Below the pieces are notes generated by a model. That model was not told the origin of the DNA. It saw only the letters and a program-made list of their open reading frames with translations, and searched no databases. Positions 49,123 to 57,346 of a stretch of DNA of 64,000 bases are shown piece after piece (position 1 is the first letter of the stretch; each line of letters opens with the position of its first letter). Made by a program: the position numbers and the translations under genes. This DNA comes from Microbacterium sp. RU1D (GTDB taxonomy: Bacteria > Actinomycetota > Actinomycetes > Actinomycetales > Microbacteriaceae): positions 992,001 to 1,056,000 of the forward strand of contig NZ_FTPQ01000001.1 of NCBI RefSeq assembly GCF_900156435.1. The letters run 5' to 3'.

Positions 49123-49166
49123 CGGATGCCGGGAACCCCGGGTTCTGCTCAGGTTCCCGGCATCCG
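49123..49166 (+). terminator. Hairpin between fusA and tuf
   Basis: CGGATGCCGGGAACC (49123-49137) pairs perfectly with GGTTCCCGGCATCCG (49152-49166), 15 bp. There is no T-run. It may partly terminate transcription ahead of a separate tuf promoter. Confidence 0.7.
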
Positions 49167-49188
49167 CACAAACTGAATACCGACTCTC

Positions 49189-49194
49189 TAGTAA
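49189..49194 (+). promoter_or_regulatory. Possible tuf promoter -10
   Basis: TAGTAA within CTCTAGTAATCTG is the most promoter-like hexamer in the fusA-tuf gap, about 80 bases before the tuf GTG; no good -35 is seen. A separate tuf promoter is common in actinobacteria. Confidence 0.35.
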
Positions 49195-49272
49195 TCTGAG
49201 AACCATCCCCGCGAAGAATCGGTCGCAATCCAGCGCCCGAGACCTCGCAACCAACGTCCTGAGGAGGACCCA

Positions 49273-50466
49273 GTGGCTAAGGCCAAGTTCGAGCGGACCA
49301 AGCCGCACGTGAACATCGGAACGATCGGTCACGTCGACCACGGCAAGACCACGCTCACCGCTGCCATCTCGAAGGTGCTCGCCGACAAGTTCCCGTCGGC
49401 CACCAACGTTCAGCGTGACTTCGCGTCGATCGACTCCGCGCCCGAAGAGCGTCAGCGCGGTATCACGATCAACATCTCGCACGTCGAGTACGAGACCCCC
49501 AAGCGTCACTACGCTCACGTCGACGCCCCCGGTCACGCCGACTACATCAAGAACATGATCACCGGTGCCGCTCAGATGGACGGCGCGATCCTCGTGGTCG
49601 CCGCCACCGACGGCCCGATGGCTCAGACCCGCGAGCACGTCCTGCTCGCCAAGCAGGTCGGCGTGCCCTACCTGCTCGTCGCGCTGAACAAGAGCGACAT
49701 GGTCGACGACGAGGAGATCCTGGAGCTCGTCGAGCTCGAGGTCCGCGAGCTTCTCTCGTCGCAGGACTTCGACGGCGACAACGCCCCCGTCGTGCGCGTC
49801 TCGGGCCTCAAGGCTCTCGAGGGTGACGAGCAGTGGGTCAACTCGATCGTCGAGCTCATGGAGGCCGTCGACTCCTCCATCCCCGACCCGGTGCGTGACA
49901 AGGACAAGCCGTTCCTCATGCCCATCGAGGACGTCTTCACCATCACCGGTCGTGGAACGGTCGTCACGGGTCGCGCCGAGCGCGGTACCCTCGCGATCAA
50001 CTCCGAGGTCGAGATCGTCGGCATCCGCCCGACGCAGAAGACCACGGTCACGGGTATCGAGATGTTCCACAAGCAGCTCGACGAGGCCTGGGCCGGCGAG
50101 AACTGTGGTCTGCTCCTCCGCGGCACCAAGCGTGACGACGTCGAGCGCGGCCAGGTCGTCGTGAAGCCCGGTTCGGTCACCCCGCACACCAACTTCGAGG
50201 GCACGGCGTACATCCTGTCCAAGGAAGAGGGCGGCCGCCACAACCCGTTCTTCACGAACTACCGCCCGCAGTTCTACTTCCGCACCACCGACGTGACCGG
50301 CGTCATCACGCTGCCCGAGGGCACCGAGATGGTCATGCCCGGTGACACCACGGAGATGTCGGTCGAGCTCATCCAGCCGATCGCCATGGAAGAGGGCCTC
50401 GGCTACGCGATCCGTGAGGGTGGCCGCACCGTCGGTGCCGGTACCGTCACCAAGATCCTCAAGTAA
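49273..50466 (+). CDS. tuf: Elongation factor Tu
   Basis: 397 residues, complete. P-loop [14 protein letters not shown], effector region [32 protein letters not shown] and [16 protein letters not shown] are diagnostic. It brings aminoacyl-tRNA to the ribosome. GTG 49273 has GAGGAGG upstream. Last gene of the str operon, followed by a UUCG-loop terminator. Confidence 0.99.
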   Translation: MAKAKFERTKPHVNIGTIGHVDHGKTTLTAAISKVLADKFPSATNVQRDFASIDSAPEERQRGITINISHVEYETPKRHYAHVDAPGHADYIKNMITGAAQMDGAILVVAATDGPMAQTREHVLLAKQVGVPYLLVALNKSDMVDDEEILELVELEVRELLSSQDFDGDNAPVVRVSGLKALEGDEQWVNSIVELMEAVDSSIPDPVRDKDKPFLMPIEDVFTITGRGTVVTGRAERGTLAINSEVEIVGIRPTQKTTVTGIEMFHKQLDEAWAGENCGLLLRGTKRDDVERGQVVVKPGSVTPHTNFEGTAYILSKEEGGRHNPFFTNYRPQFYFRTTDVTGVITLPEGTEMVMPGDTTEMSVELIQPIAMEEGLGYAIREGGRTVGAGTVTKILK

Positions 50467-50490
50467 GTCCTTCCAGACTTCACTCGGCAC

Positions 50491-50520
50491 AGGCCGGGCC
50501 TTCGGGCCCGGCCTTTGTCG
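50491..50520 (+). terminator. Intrinsic terminator of tuf
   Basis: GGCCGGGCC and GGCCCGGCC pair across a TTCG tetraloop, followed by TTTGTCGTTT. It is the most classical terminator in the window. Confidence 0.85.
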
Positions 50521-50680
50521 TTTCCGGATGCCGGCGCACGGCGCCGCCGTTCCGTCGATGTCGGTCTGCCCGGCGATCCGCGTCCATGCCGGGGCGTCGG
50601 GCCCGGCCCGTGTTGTTCGCGGATGCCGGCCCGCGGCGTCGCCGTTCCGTCGAGGTCGCGCCGCCCAACGGTCCGCGTCC
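50502..50680. repeat. Diverged 84-bp direct repeat after tuf
   Basis: 50502-50585 and 50597-50680 align over 84 bases with no gaps. Both begin TCGGGCCCGGCC and share CCGTTCCGTCGA and TCCGCGTCC. The second copy repeats only the 3' arm of the terminator, so it cannot form the same hairpin alone. Confidence 0.65.
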
Positions 50681-50721
50681 GCGCCGGTGCCGGGCGGAAG
50701 GGGCCGGGAGGGTGAAGCCCG

Positions 50722-50727
50722 TAAGCT
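50722..50727 (+). promoter_or_regulatory. -10 hexamer TAAGCT for the gene at 50734
   Basis: TAAGCT ends 6 bases before GTG 50734, supporting a leaderless start at this GTG. Confidence 0.45.
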
Positions 50728-50733
50728 GATCGG

Positions 50734-51627
50734 GTGAGTGACGCCCCCGCCGAGCCCAATCGCCGCTCTCGCCGCGAGGCGCGAGCGACCTCCGAGAGCT
50801 CCACCGCCCCCGACGTGTTCGCCGAGTTCGACGACCGCAGCGGCGATGCCGCGACCCGGCCGTTCGACGCGTCGGACCGCCGTGCCGGCGGTGTCGAGGC
50901 CGCGGCCGACCGACCGCGCACGCCTGCCCCGGCTCGGTCCGGACCCGCCGTGCCGCGTGAGCGTACCGCTTCCGGCTTCGTCGGCACGTGGAAGCCCCTC
51001 GCGGCAGCCGTCGGTGCTCTCGCCGTGGCGGTCACCGTCGGTCTGCTGGCATCCGTCGCTTTCGACGGTGCGACCGGACGCAGCGTGGGCAGCGTGCTCG
51101 CCGCGCTTCTCCTGGGCGCGACGGGGATGTCGCTGATGGCGCGCACGCGACTCGTCGGTTTCTTCTCGCTGCGCGGGCTCGACGTGCTCTGGGCGCTCGT
51201 CGCCGGGGCGGTCCTGCCGTTCGTCACCGGTGTGTTCGCGAGCAACCTCGGCTTCCCGGCCCTCGCCGCCCTGTCTCCGCGCTGGCTGCTGCTGGGCGTC
51301 GTCGCGCCCTTCGTCGTCGTGCTGGGGCTGACGTTCTTCGCCATCGCCTTCGTCTACCCGGCAGCGGAGTCGTTCGCAGCCACCTTCCTGTCCCCGGTGT
51401 GGTCGCGGGTGGTGGCCGGCGCCGTTTCGGCGGTCGCCTTCGCGATCGTCCCGCTGGTGTTCTCCGTGACGGTGTCCGGCATGCCCCGCGCGCTGCTCAT
51501 CGGTCTGGGGATCGCGGCATCCGTCTTCGTGGCGCTATCTCGGCGCGTGTGGGGTCCCGTGCTGATGGGCATGGTGTTCACGGGCGTGTGGGTGGCCATG
51601 TCGGTCGCGGGTTACGTCCTCGCCTGA
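50734..51627 (+). CDS. Multi-pass membrane protein, unknown function
   Basis: 297 residues. The first ~80 are hydrophilic, rich in Arg, Glu, Asp and Ala. Then come about seven or eight transmembrane helices from AAAVGALAVAVTVGLLASV to the C-terminus. There is no CAAX-protease Glu-Glu-x-x-x-Arg motif or other catalytic signature. It ends 16 bases from the convergent flippase gene. Role unknown. Confidence 0.72.
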   Translation: MSDAPAEPNRRSRREARATSESSTAPDVFAEFDDRSGDAATRPFDASDRRAGGVEAAADRPRTPAPARSGPAVPRERTASGFVGTWKPLAAAVGALAVAVTVGLLASVAFDGATGRSVGSVLAALLLGATGMSLMARTRLVGFFSLRGLDVLWALVAGAVLPFVTGVFASNLGFPALAALSPRWLLLGVVAPFVVVLGLTFFAIAFVYPAAESFAATFLSPVWSRVVAGAVSAVAFAIVPLVFSVTVSGMPRALLIGLGIAASVFVALSRRVWGPVLMGMVFTGVWVAMSVAGYVLA

Positions 51628-51643
51628 CGACGTCTGAGGGGCG

Positions 51644-52873
51644 TCAGCGGCCGCGCAGCACCGGCGCCGCGGCGACGGACAGCGCAGCGAGAGCGGCGAG
51701 CTGGACGACGGCGACCCCCGCGGCGGCCCCGACCACTCCCGCAGCCCCCGCTCCGACGAGCACCGCCGGCACGATCAACACCGCTCCCACGCACACCGAC
51801 GCGAGGTACGCGCCGTCGCGTCCGCTCGGGAGCACGACGCACATTCCGAGTGCCGTCGCGAGGGTCATCGCGGCGAGAGCGACGCCGCCGAACAGTGCGG
51901 TGAGGGCGCCGAGCTCGAATCCGGGGCCGAGCGCGATCGGGGTCGCCCAGGGGACGATGAGCGCGAAAGCGGCCCCGAGCCCCAGAGCGAGCACCGCGTG
52001 GATGCCGACGGCGCGGCGCATGCGGCGCAGCCCTGCCTCTCCGTCCGCCGACGCCACCCAGCCCTGGAACGACCCGGTGATCATGTAGACGCCGATGTAC
52101 CCGTACTTGAGCACCCGGTCGAAGGGTGCGAAGCCGATGGCGGCGGGCGAGGTGGCGACGCCGAGGGCCGACAGGGGCGCTGTCTCGGAGAAGGTCAGGA
52201 GTCCCGCGGAGAGGGCGGTACGCCATCCGCGGCGGTATGCGGTCCCGGCATCCATCAGGGCGGCGCGGGCGGAGAAGTGCTCGCGCAGCCCGATGAGCCA
52301 CGTCGCGGTGAGGAAGGCGACGAGCGTGCCGACGAGCAGCACGACGGGGTAGACGAGAGGGATGCCGGTGAGCAGCGCCGCGATAGCCCCGGCGAGGTTC
52401 AGCACGATACGGGGGAGCGCGTCGAAGACGAGCGACAGCAGGGGGCGGCCCACTCCGACGGCGTACCAGCTGAGCGACAGTCCCTGCAGCGAGAACGCGA
52501 GGGCCGAGACGATCGCGAGCGCGTGATCATCCGTGTGGCTCGCGAGGGCGGCGACGATGGCGACGAGGGGGAGGATGACGACGCTGTTCGCGCCACGGAC
52601 GACGATGCTGGCGCGGAACACGCGGGAGGGGTGAGAGGACCTTGCCGCCTCAACGGGACCGCGAACGGCCCACCCGAAGGTGATGAGCGTGGCGGCGAGA
52701 GTGCCGAGCGCCTGCCCGATGGCGATCTCCGCGAAGCCTGCGGGACCCGCGGCGCGAGTGATGAGCGGCAGCGCGATGAGCGGGGAGATGGCCGAGAGGG
52801 CCGACACCCCGGTCAGCAGGGCGACGCTGCGGGCGCGATGCGGTCGGGGCGCTTCAGGCGAGGTCGAGGTCAC
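51644..52873 (-). CDS. Wzx-like polysaccharide flippase (oligosaccharide transporter family)
   Basis: 409 residues with about 12 transmembrane helices and the start LTGVSALSAISPLIALPLITRAAGPAGFAEIAIGQ, typical of Wzx/MATE-like repeat-unit flippases. It would carry lipid-linked sugar repeat units across the membrane. GTG 52873 lies 20 bases inside the preceding polymerase-like gene, so translation is coupled. Last gene of the leftward exopolysaccharide operon. Family level is firm, substrate unknown. Confidence 0.85.
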   Translation of the reverse strand: MTSTSPEAPRPHRARSVALLTGVSALSAISPLIALPLITRAAGPAGFAEIAIGQALGTLAATLITFGWAVRGPVEAARSSHPSRVFRASIVVRGANSVVILPLVAIVAALASHTDDHALAIVSALAFSLQGLSLSWYAVGVGRPLLSLVFDALPRIVLNLAGAIAALLTGIPLVYPVVLLVGTLVAFLTATWLIGLREHFSARAALMDAGTAYRRGWRTALSAGLLTFSETAPLSALGVATSPAAIGFAPFDRVLKYGYIGVYMITGSFQGWVASADGEAGLRRMRRAVGIHAVLALGLGAAFALIVPWATPIALGPGFELGALTALFGGVALAAMTLATALGMCVVLPSGRDGAYLASVCVGAVLIVPAVLVGAGAAGVVGAAAGVAVVQLAALAALSVAAAPVLRGR

Positions 52874-54233
52874 GCTCGTCCTCGGTGAGGGGTCTCAGCA
52901 GCACGGCGAGGAGGATCCACGTGATGGCGAACCAGAACATGCTCGTGAGGGTGGCCGACAGCAGATACGAGGCGAGCAGGCCCGCCGCGACCGGCTTGCG
53001 CGGTCGGGGCACGCACACGAAGACCGCGACGAACAGGGCGATCAGCAGGCCGAGGCCCACGATGCCGCCGTCGTAGAGCACCTGCACGGGGAGCATGATG
53101 ATGTGCCCGCTGACGCCGGGGGTGCCGGGCTGCTCGTGACGGAGTCCGAAGGTGTTGGTCCCGTTGCCGAACCACAGGTTGACGCCCTTCATCTCCTGCG
53201 CGGCGAGACCGGCGACCTCGAGGCGGAAGCCGATCGTGCCGCCCTGGAAGTCGACGTCACCGATCTTGTTCTGCTGCTCGGGGTTGGTGGGATCGGGTTC
53301 GCGGGTCGGGGATGGTGACGGCGTGGTCCCCGTCGGCGGCGCGGAGACGGATGCCGAGGGGCTCGCTGTCGCGGGCAGCGTGCGGTCCGCGGGCTCGGTG
53401 CCCCCGAGCGCAGCGACGATGCCGTAGGTGATCACGAGCGTCCCGATGAGCACGAGTGCAGGGGCGATGCGCCGCACGCGTTCCCGCCAGCTCGAGCGCA
53501 GCGAGAACACGGTGAACAGCCCGAAAACGGCCAGACCGAGCACGAGACTGAAGACGGCCGTGCGTGTCTGGGATGCCACGAGACCGATGGGGACCGAGAC
53601 GGCGATCGCCGCGATCTCCCAGCGCCCGATTCCGCGGCGCGTGATCGCGAGCAGGGTCCAGAAGATGAGGATCGAGGCGTAGATGTTCGCCTCGATCGCC
53701 GTGACACGGGCGACGTAGACCTCGTAGAGATAGTCGAAGTCGGTGCCGAACGCGATCTGGCCGCGAGTCAGGTTGGCGACGACGTACGCGGCGAACCCGA
53801 CGAGCGCCCAGGGCGCCACCGACAACCGCCCGATCCGGCCGGCGAGCTCGGCTCCGTCGGCGAGGGTCATCATCGACACCAGCAGCAGCAGATCGATCAC
53901 GAGCCAGACGAGGATCGACGCGCTCCAGGTCAGACTGGGGGAGAAGACGAGCGTCGTCACGACGTTCCACGCCACGAAGGTCAAATAGACGAGCGGCACG
54001 GGATGCCGCAGCGCGCGCACGAACGCCGGTCGAAGCGCGGGGTGGATCAGCATCCACCCGGCGAGCACGAGCGGCACGACCTGCTCGACGCGGACGCGGA
54101 ATCCGACGATCTCCGCGTCGTACCGCCCCAGGAATGAACTCACCACGACCGCGGCGATGAGGACGAGTGTGATCAGGCGCGTCCGGCCCGTCAGCGACGG
54201 GCGCGCGAAAGCGTCGACGGGAGAGAACCTCAC
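52854..54233 (-). CDS. O-antigen ligase/Wzy-like polymerase family membrane protein
   Basis: About 459 residues and about 11-12 transmembrane helices. The large outside loop near residues 290-375 begins with a Ser/Pro/Thr-rich stretch and contains LWFGNGTNTFGLRHEQPG, the kind of loop that carries the active Arg/His in Wzy and WaaL proteins. It probably polymerises repeat units exported by the adjacent flippase. GTG 54233 overlaps the upstream stop (GTGA); GTG 54251 is an alternative with GGAGGAG very near. Confidence 0.8.
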   Translation of the reverse strand: MRFSPVDAFARPSLTGRTRLITLVLIAAVVVSSFLGRYDAEIVGFRVRVEQVVPLVLAGWMLIHPALRPAFVRALRHPVPLVYLTFVAWNVVTTLVFSPSLTWSASILVWLVIDLLLLVSMMTLADGAELAGRIGRLSVAPWALVGFAAYVVANLTRGQIAFGTDFDYLYEVYVARVTAIEANIYASILIFWTLLAITRRGIGRWEIAAIAVSVPIGLVASQTRTAVFSLVLGLAVFGLFTVFSLRSSWRERVRRIAPALVLIGTLVITYGIVAALGGTEPADRTLPATASPSASVSAPPTGTTPSPSPTREPDPTNPEQQNKIGDVDFQGGTIGFRLEVAGLAAQEMKGVNLWFGNGTNTFGLRHEQPGTPGVSGHIIMLPVQVLYDGGIVGLGLLIALFVAVFVCVPRPRKPVAAGLLASYLLSATLTSMFWFAITWILLAVLLRPLTEDERDLDLA

Positions 54234-55324
54234 CGTGACACCTCGCTCCACAACTCCTCCTGGATGCGCGTGTCGAAGGTTTCACGCGAGAACAGCTGCT
54301 CGAAGCGACCGCGGGCGGCCCCCGCGGCCGCGCGGACGGCGTCCTCGTCGAGCTGTTCGAGGGCGCGGGTCCAGGCGGCCTCGTCACCCGGGGTGACGAG
54401 CAGGGGGCTGTCTCCCGCGATCTCCCGCAGCCCGCCTCCGTCGCTGGCGAGCAGCGCTCGCCCGGCGCCGAGGGCCTCGATTGCGATCGTGGGGAGGGGA
54501 TCGGGGAGGATGCTCGGCACGACCACGACGTGCGCAGCGTCGAGGTGGGCCCGCACGTCGGACGTCGGCCCGACGATGGTGATGGTGCTCGGCCGAGGTG
54601 AGGCGGCGGCCAGGGCGGGCACGTCGATCGCCTCCCCGCTCGGGGGCTTGTCACCCAAGACGGTCAGATGCAGGTCGTCGCGCCGCATCTCGTTCCAGGC
54701 GGCGAGCAGCACGCCATGGCCCTTCCAGGCGTTCCAGCGGCTCGCGACGACCAGACGGATGCCGTCGGCGAAGCCGGGCAGGTCGCGAGGCGCCGCCGCG
54801 GAGAAGCCGTTGTTCACCACACGGGTCCGTGCCCGCAACGGTGCGGGGAGCACATCGGCGACGGCCCGGCTCACCGCGATGATGCGGTGGGCGAAGCGGA
54901 GGAAGGGTACGACGGCGCGCGAGCGCTCGTCGATGTGTTCATGCAGATGCAGCACCACGCGCGCGCGCGAAGCCCGCGCGGCAGGCGCGGCGAGGGCGGC
55001 AGCGGCGGTGTTGAGGTAGACGAGGTGGGGTCGCGCCGCCAGCAGGCGGAGGCTCGTGGTCACCGTCCTCCATCCCAGGCCCGGCAGCCGCGCGGGGCGG
55101 AGGTAGGCCCTGCGCATGATGGGAAGGGCGAGATGACGCACTCGAATGCCGGCATCCTGAAGCGCTCGCGACAGCTCGCGCTCGGGGTAGTCCACGTCGG
55201 TAGGGAGCCAGACCTCGACGTCGAGGTCGGCGGGGGCCGTCCGCAGCACCTCGAGGAGCACACGGTCGGCTCCGTACATCTCGTCGGAGGGGTGGATGAC
55301 GATGCAGCGGCGACGCACGCTCAC
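54230..55324 (-). CDS. Glycosyltransferase family 4 protein
   Basis: 364 residues, GT-B fold. The N-terminal domain starts CIVIHPSDEMYGADRVLLEV, where MYGADRV is the substrate loop. The C-terminal domain has the nucleotide-sugar site: VVASRWNAWKGHGVLLAAW, VVPSILPDPLPTIAIEALGAGRALLA with the E-x-x-x-E-A-like pair, and GLREIAGDSPLLV. Retaining sugar transfer for exopolysaccharide assembly is likely; donor unknown. GTG 55324 overlaps the acyltransferase stop by GTGA. Confidence 0.88.
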   Translation of the reverse strand: MSVRRRCIVIHPSDEMYGADRVLLEVLRTAPADLDVEVWLPTDVDYPERELSRALQDAGIRVRHLALPIMRRAYLRPARLPGLGWRTVTTSLRLLAARPHLVYLNTAAAALAAPAARASRARVVLHLHEHIDERSRAVVPFLRFAHRIIAVSRAVADVLPAPLRARTRVVNNGFSAAAPRDLPGFADGIRLVVASRWNAWKGHGVLLAAWNEMRRDDLHLTVLGDKPPSGEAIDVPALAAASPRPSTITIVGPTSDVRAHLDAAHVVVVPSILPDPLPTIAIEALGAGRALLASDGGGLREIAGDSPLLVTPGDEAAWTRALEQLDEDAVRAAAGAARGRFEQLFSRETFDTRIQEELWSEVSR

Positions 55325-56022
55325 TCGACGCCCCGCGACTTCAGCTCTCTCGCGGGGATGCCGCCGTAGACGGCCCCCGCCGGCACATCCCGCGTCACGA
55401 CCGCGCCGGCGGCCACCACGGCGCCATCGCCGATCGTCACGCCGGAAGTGATGGTCACGCCGCTGGCGATCCAGCATCCCGATCCGATGGCGATCGGCGA
55501 CCACTCGACGCCCTGGGACTTCACGTCGAGCGAGGGATCGCTCATCACGTGGTCTTCTGCGAAGACGCGCACGCCGGGGCCGAGCATGGTCTTCTCGCCG
55601 ATGGTCACCCCGCCGGAACATCCGATGTAGCACCCGGGTGAGAGGCTGCTGCCGTCGCCCATTACGAGCCCGACGCCGATGGCGCGCGAGTAGTAGCTGC
55701 TGGGGCGAATGAGCGTCCCCGTCCCGATGGACACGCCGTTCCCGAATCGGATGCCATCGCGGCTGAGGCCCTGGATCTCGGCGAAGTCCTCAACGACGAG
55801 ATCGCGACCGGCGTGCACGAGGTGCGGGTTGCGGACGCGGACTCCCCGTCCGATCAGGGGGAGACCGTGCGAGGTCCCGAGGCGGGGGGCGAGGAGCGCA
55901 CCGCGCACGGCCATGGGACCGACTTTCCCCGCCAGCTGTGCGCTGACGATGCGCCACCGCTCACTACCGGCCTCGCGCAGGCGTTCGCGCTGCTCGTGGA
56001 TGATCTTGCCGGCGATGCCCAT
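55321..56022 (-). CDS. Hexapeptide-repeat acyltransferase (LbetaH, colanic-acid/serine acetyltransferase-like)
   Basis: 233 residues. The left-handed beta-helix is built from repeats such as IRFGNGVSIGTGTLI, VGLVMGDGSSLSPGCYIG, VTIGEKTMLGPGVRV and VTIGDGAVVAAGAVVTRDVP. A His in FAEDHVMSD is the candidate catalytic base. It would acetylate a sugar of the repeat unit. ATG 56022 lies 4 bases after the preceding stop. Fifth-to-first order in the operon fits an exopolysaccharide modifier. Confidence 0.9.
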   Translation of the reverse strand: MGIAGKIIHEQRERLREAGSERWRIVSAQLAGKVGPMAVRGALLAPRLGTSHGLPLIGRGVRVRNPHLVHAGRDLVVEDFAEIQGLSRDGIRFGNGVSIGTGTLIRPSSYYSRAIGVGLVMGDGSSLSPGCYIGCSGGVTIGEKTMLGPGVRVFAEDHVMSDPSLDVKSQGVEWSPIAIGSGCWIASGVTITSGVTIGDGAVVAAGAVVTRDVPAGAVYGGIPARELKSRGVE

Positions 56023-56026
56023 GGCG

Positions 56027-57181
56027 TCAGCGTTCCCGTTCCTGCGCTTCGTTCATGCGGTCGCCCGCGGAGGACAGATGCGAGCGCAGCAGTCGCTCGT
56101 AGGCGGCGTTGACGCTCTCCCACGAGTAGGCCGCGCGGGCGCGCTGCACGGCCGCCGCACTGAGCTGCTGCTGTCGCTGGGGGTCGTCGAGCAGACGACG
56201 GAGCGCGCTCTCAATGTCCGTGGGAGCCGGCCCGGTGAAGTCACCGGCGTCGGTTCCCAGCACCTCGCGGCTGTGGACGGTGTCGCGCGCCAGGATAGGA
56301 GCTCCCGCGGCCATCGCCTGCACGAGAGCGGGGTTGGTTCCACCCACGCTGTGTCCGTGGAAGTAGGCGCCCGCGTGCTGCCACAGGCTGTTGAGGCGGT
56401 TGTCGTCGTGCACGTGGCCGAACCAGTGGAGGCGCGGGAGCCGCGCGGCGAGGGCTGCCGCCCGATCGTCGAGCTCCCCGCCGTAGCCGGCGGAGCCCAC
56501 GACGATGACGTCGTGCGTCTCGGCGAGACGTTCAGCGGCGTCGAAGAAGGGGCCGACGGTGTTCTCCGGGACGAAGCGCGCCACGAGCAAGGCGTAACCG
56601 CGGTGTGTGAAGCCGGGCTCGACGGGCAGGGGAGCCGGTACATCGGCGCCGTAGGGGATGAATTCCCCTCCGACACCGAAACGCGTCTGCCACGCGTCAC
56701 CGATGGTGCGCGCGTCGACGACCCGTTCGGTCGACCACTTCGCCGTGACGTGCGCGCCCGCTTTGAAGACGGCCTTGCCCAGTGCGCTCCACTTCTCCCG
56801 CTCCCATTCGAGACCGTCGACATTGACGATCGTCGGGATTCCGCGCGCGCGCAGCATCGGCAGCCAGAAGCCGTTCGCGACATTCATAATGAGGGCGACG
56901 TCCGGCCGGCGACGGACGGCGTCGAAGGTCGAGGTGAAGCCGTACGACAGAGTGCTCAAGGCACGGGAATCGACGCCCTTTGTCTGCCGCGAGAGGACGC
57001 GCTGATCGCGCTCCGGATCGTCGAGTTCGATCGCCCCGGGCCGCCCGTAGACCGTCACGTCCCACCCGTGGTCGACGAGATACGGCGAGAGCCGCCGAAC
57101 CGCGGTTTCAAATCCGCCGTAATAGCTCGGATATCCCCGAGTGCCGATGATGGCGACGGATGGCGTGCGGTCGGATCCCAC
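56027..57181 (-). CDS. DUF1972-type glycosyltransferase (rhamnosyltransferase-like)
   Basis: 384 residues, GT-B fold. The N-terminus SVAIIGTRGYPSYYGGFETAV is the DUF1972 signature, followed by NVANGFWLPMLRARGIPTIV and NVDGLEWEREKWS, all seen in family members that transfer rhamnose or similar sugars. The C-terminal donor site has LLVARFVPENTVGPFFDA and HSVGGTNPALVQAMAAGAPILA. It is the first gene of the leftward operon, started at GTG 57181 with GAGGAG upstream. Confidence 0.9.
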   Translation of the reverse strand: MGSDRTPSVAIIGTRGYPSYYGGFETAVRRLSPYLVDHGWDVTVYGRPGAIELDDPERDQRVLSRQTKGVDSRALSTLSYGFTSTFDAVRRRPDVALIMNVANGFWLPMLRARGIPTIVNVDGLEWEREKWSALGKAVFKAGAHVTAKWSTERVVDARTIGDAWQTRFGVGGEFIPYGADVPAPLPVEPGFTHRGYALLVARFVPENTVGPFFDAAERLAETHDVIVVGSAGYGGELDDRAAALAARLPRLHWFGHVHDDNRLNSLWQHAGAYFHGHSVGGTNPALVQAMAAGAPILARDTVHSREVLGTDAGDFTGPAPTDIESALRRLLDDPQRQQQLSAAAVQRARAAYSWESVNAAYERLLRSHLSSAGDRMNEAQERER

Positions 57182-57270
57182 GCGGCTCCTCGTCTGTCGG
57201 CGGGCAGGAATCGAATGAAGCCCCCAGGGTGAGCGCTTTGCGCATCAACCGTCTTTCCATCCGACTCCGC

Positions 57271-57277
57271 TAGCATA
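57271..57277. promoter_or_regulatory. Overlapping divergent -10 hexamers of the exopolysaccharide region
   Basis: TAGCATA reads TAGCAT on the plus strand (57271-57276, toward the DUF4012 gene) and TATGCT on the minus strand (57272-57277, toward the glycosyltransferase operon). Both fit TAnnnT, with leaders of about 65 and 85 nt. No clear -35 on either side. Confidence 0.45.
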
Positions 57278-57346
57278 CCGATTTGCGCGGCGAGCCCTTG
57301 TCGCGAACGACGCCGGACACCCGACTCGCGGCGGGAACGGAATGTC

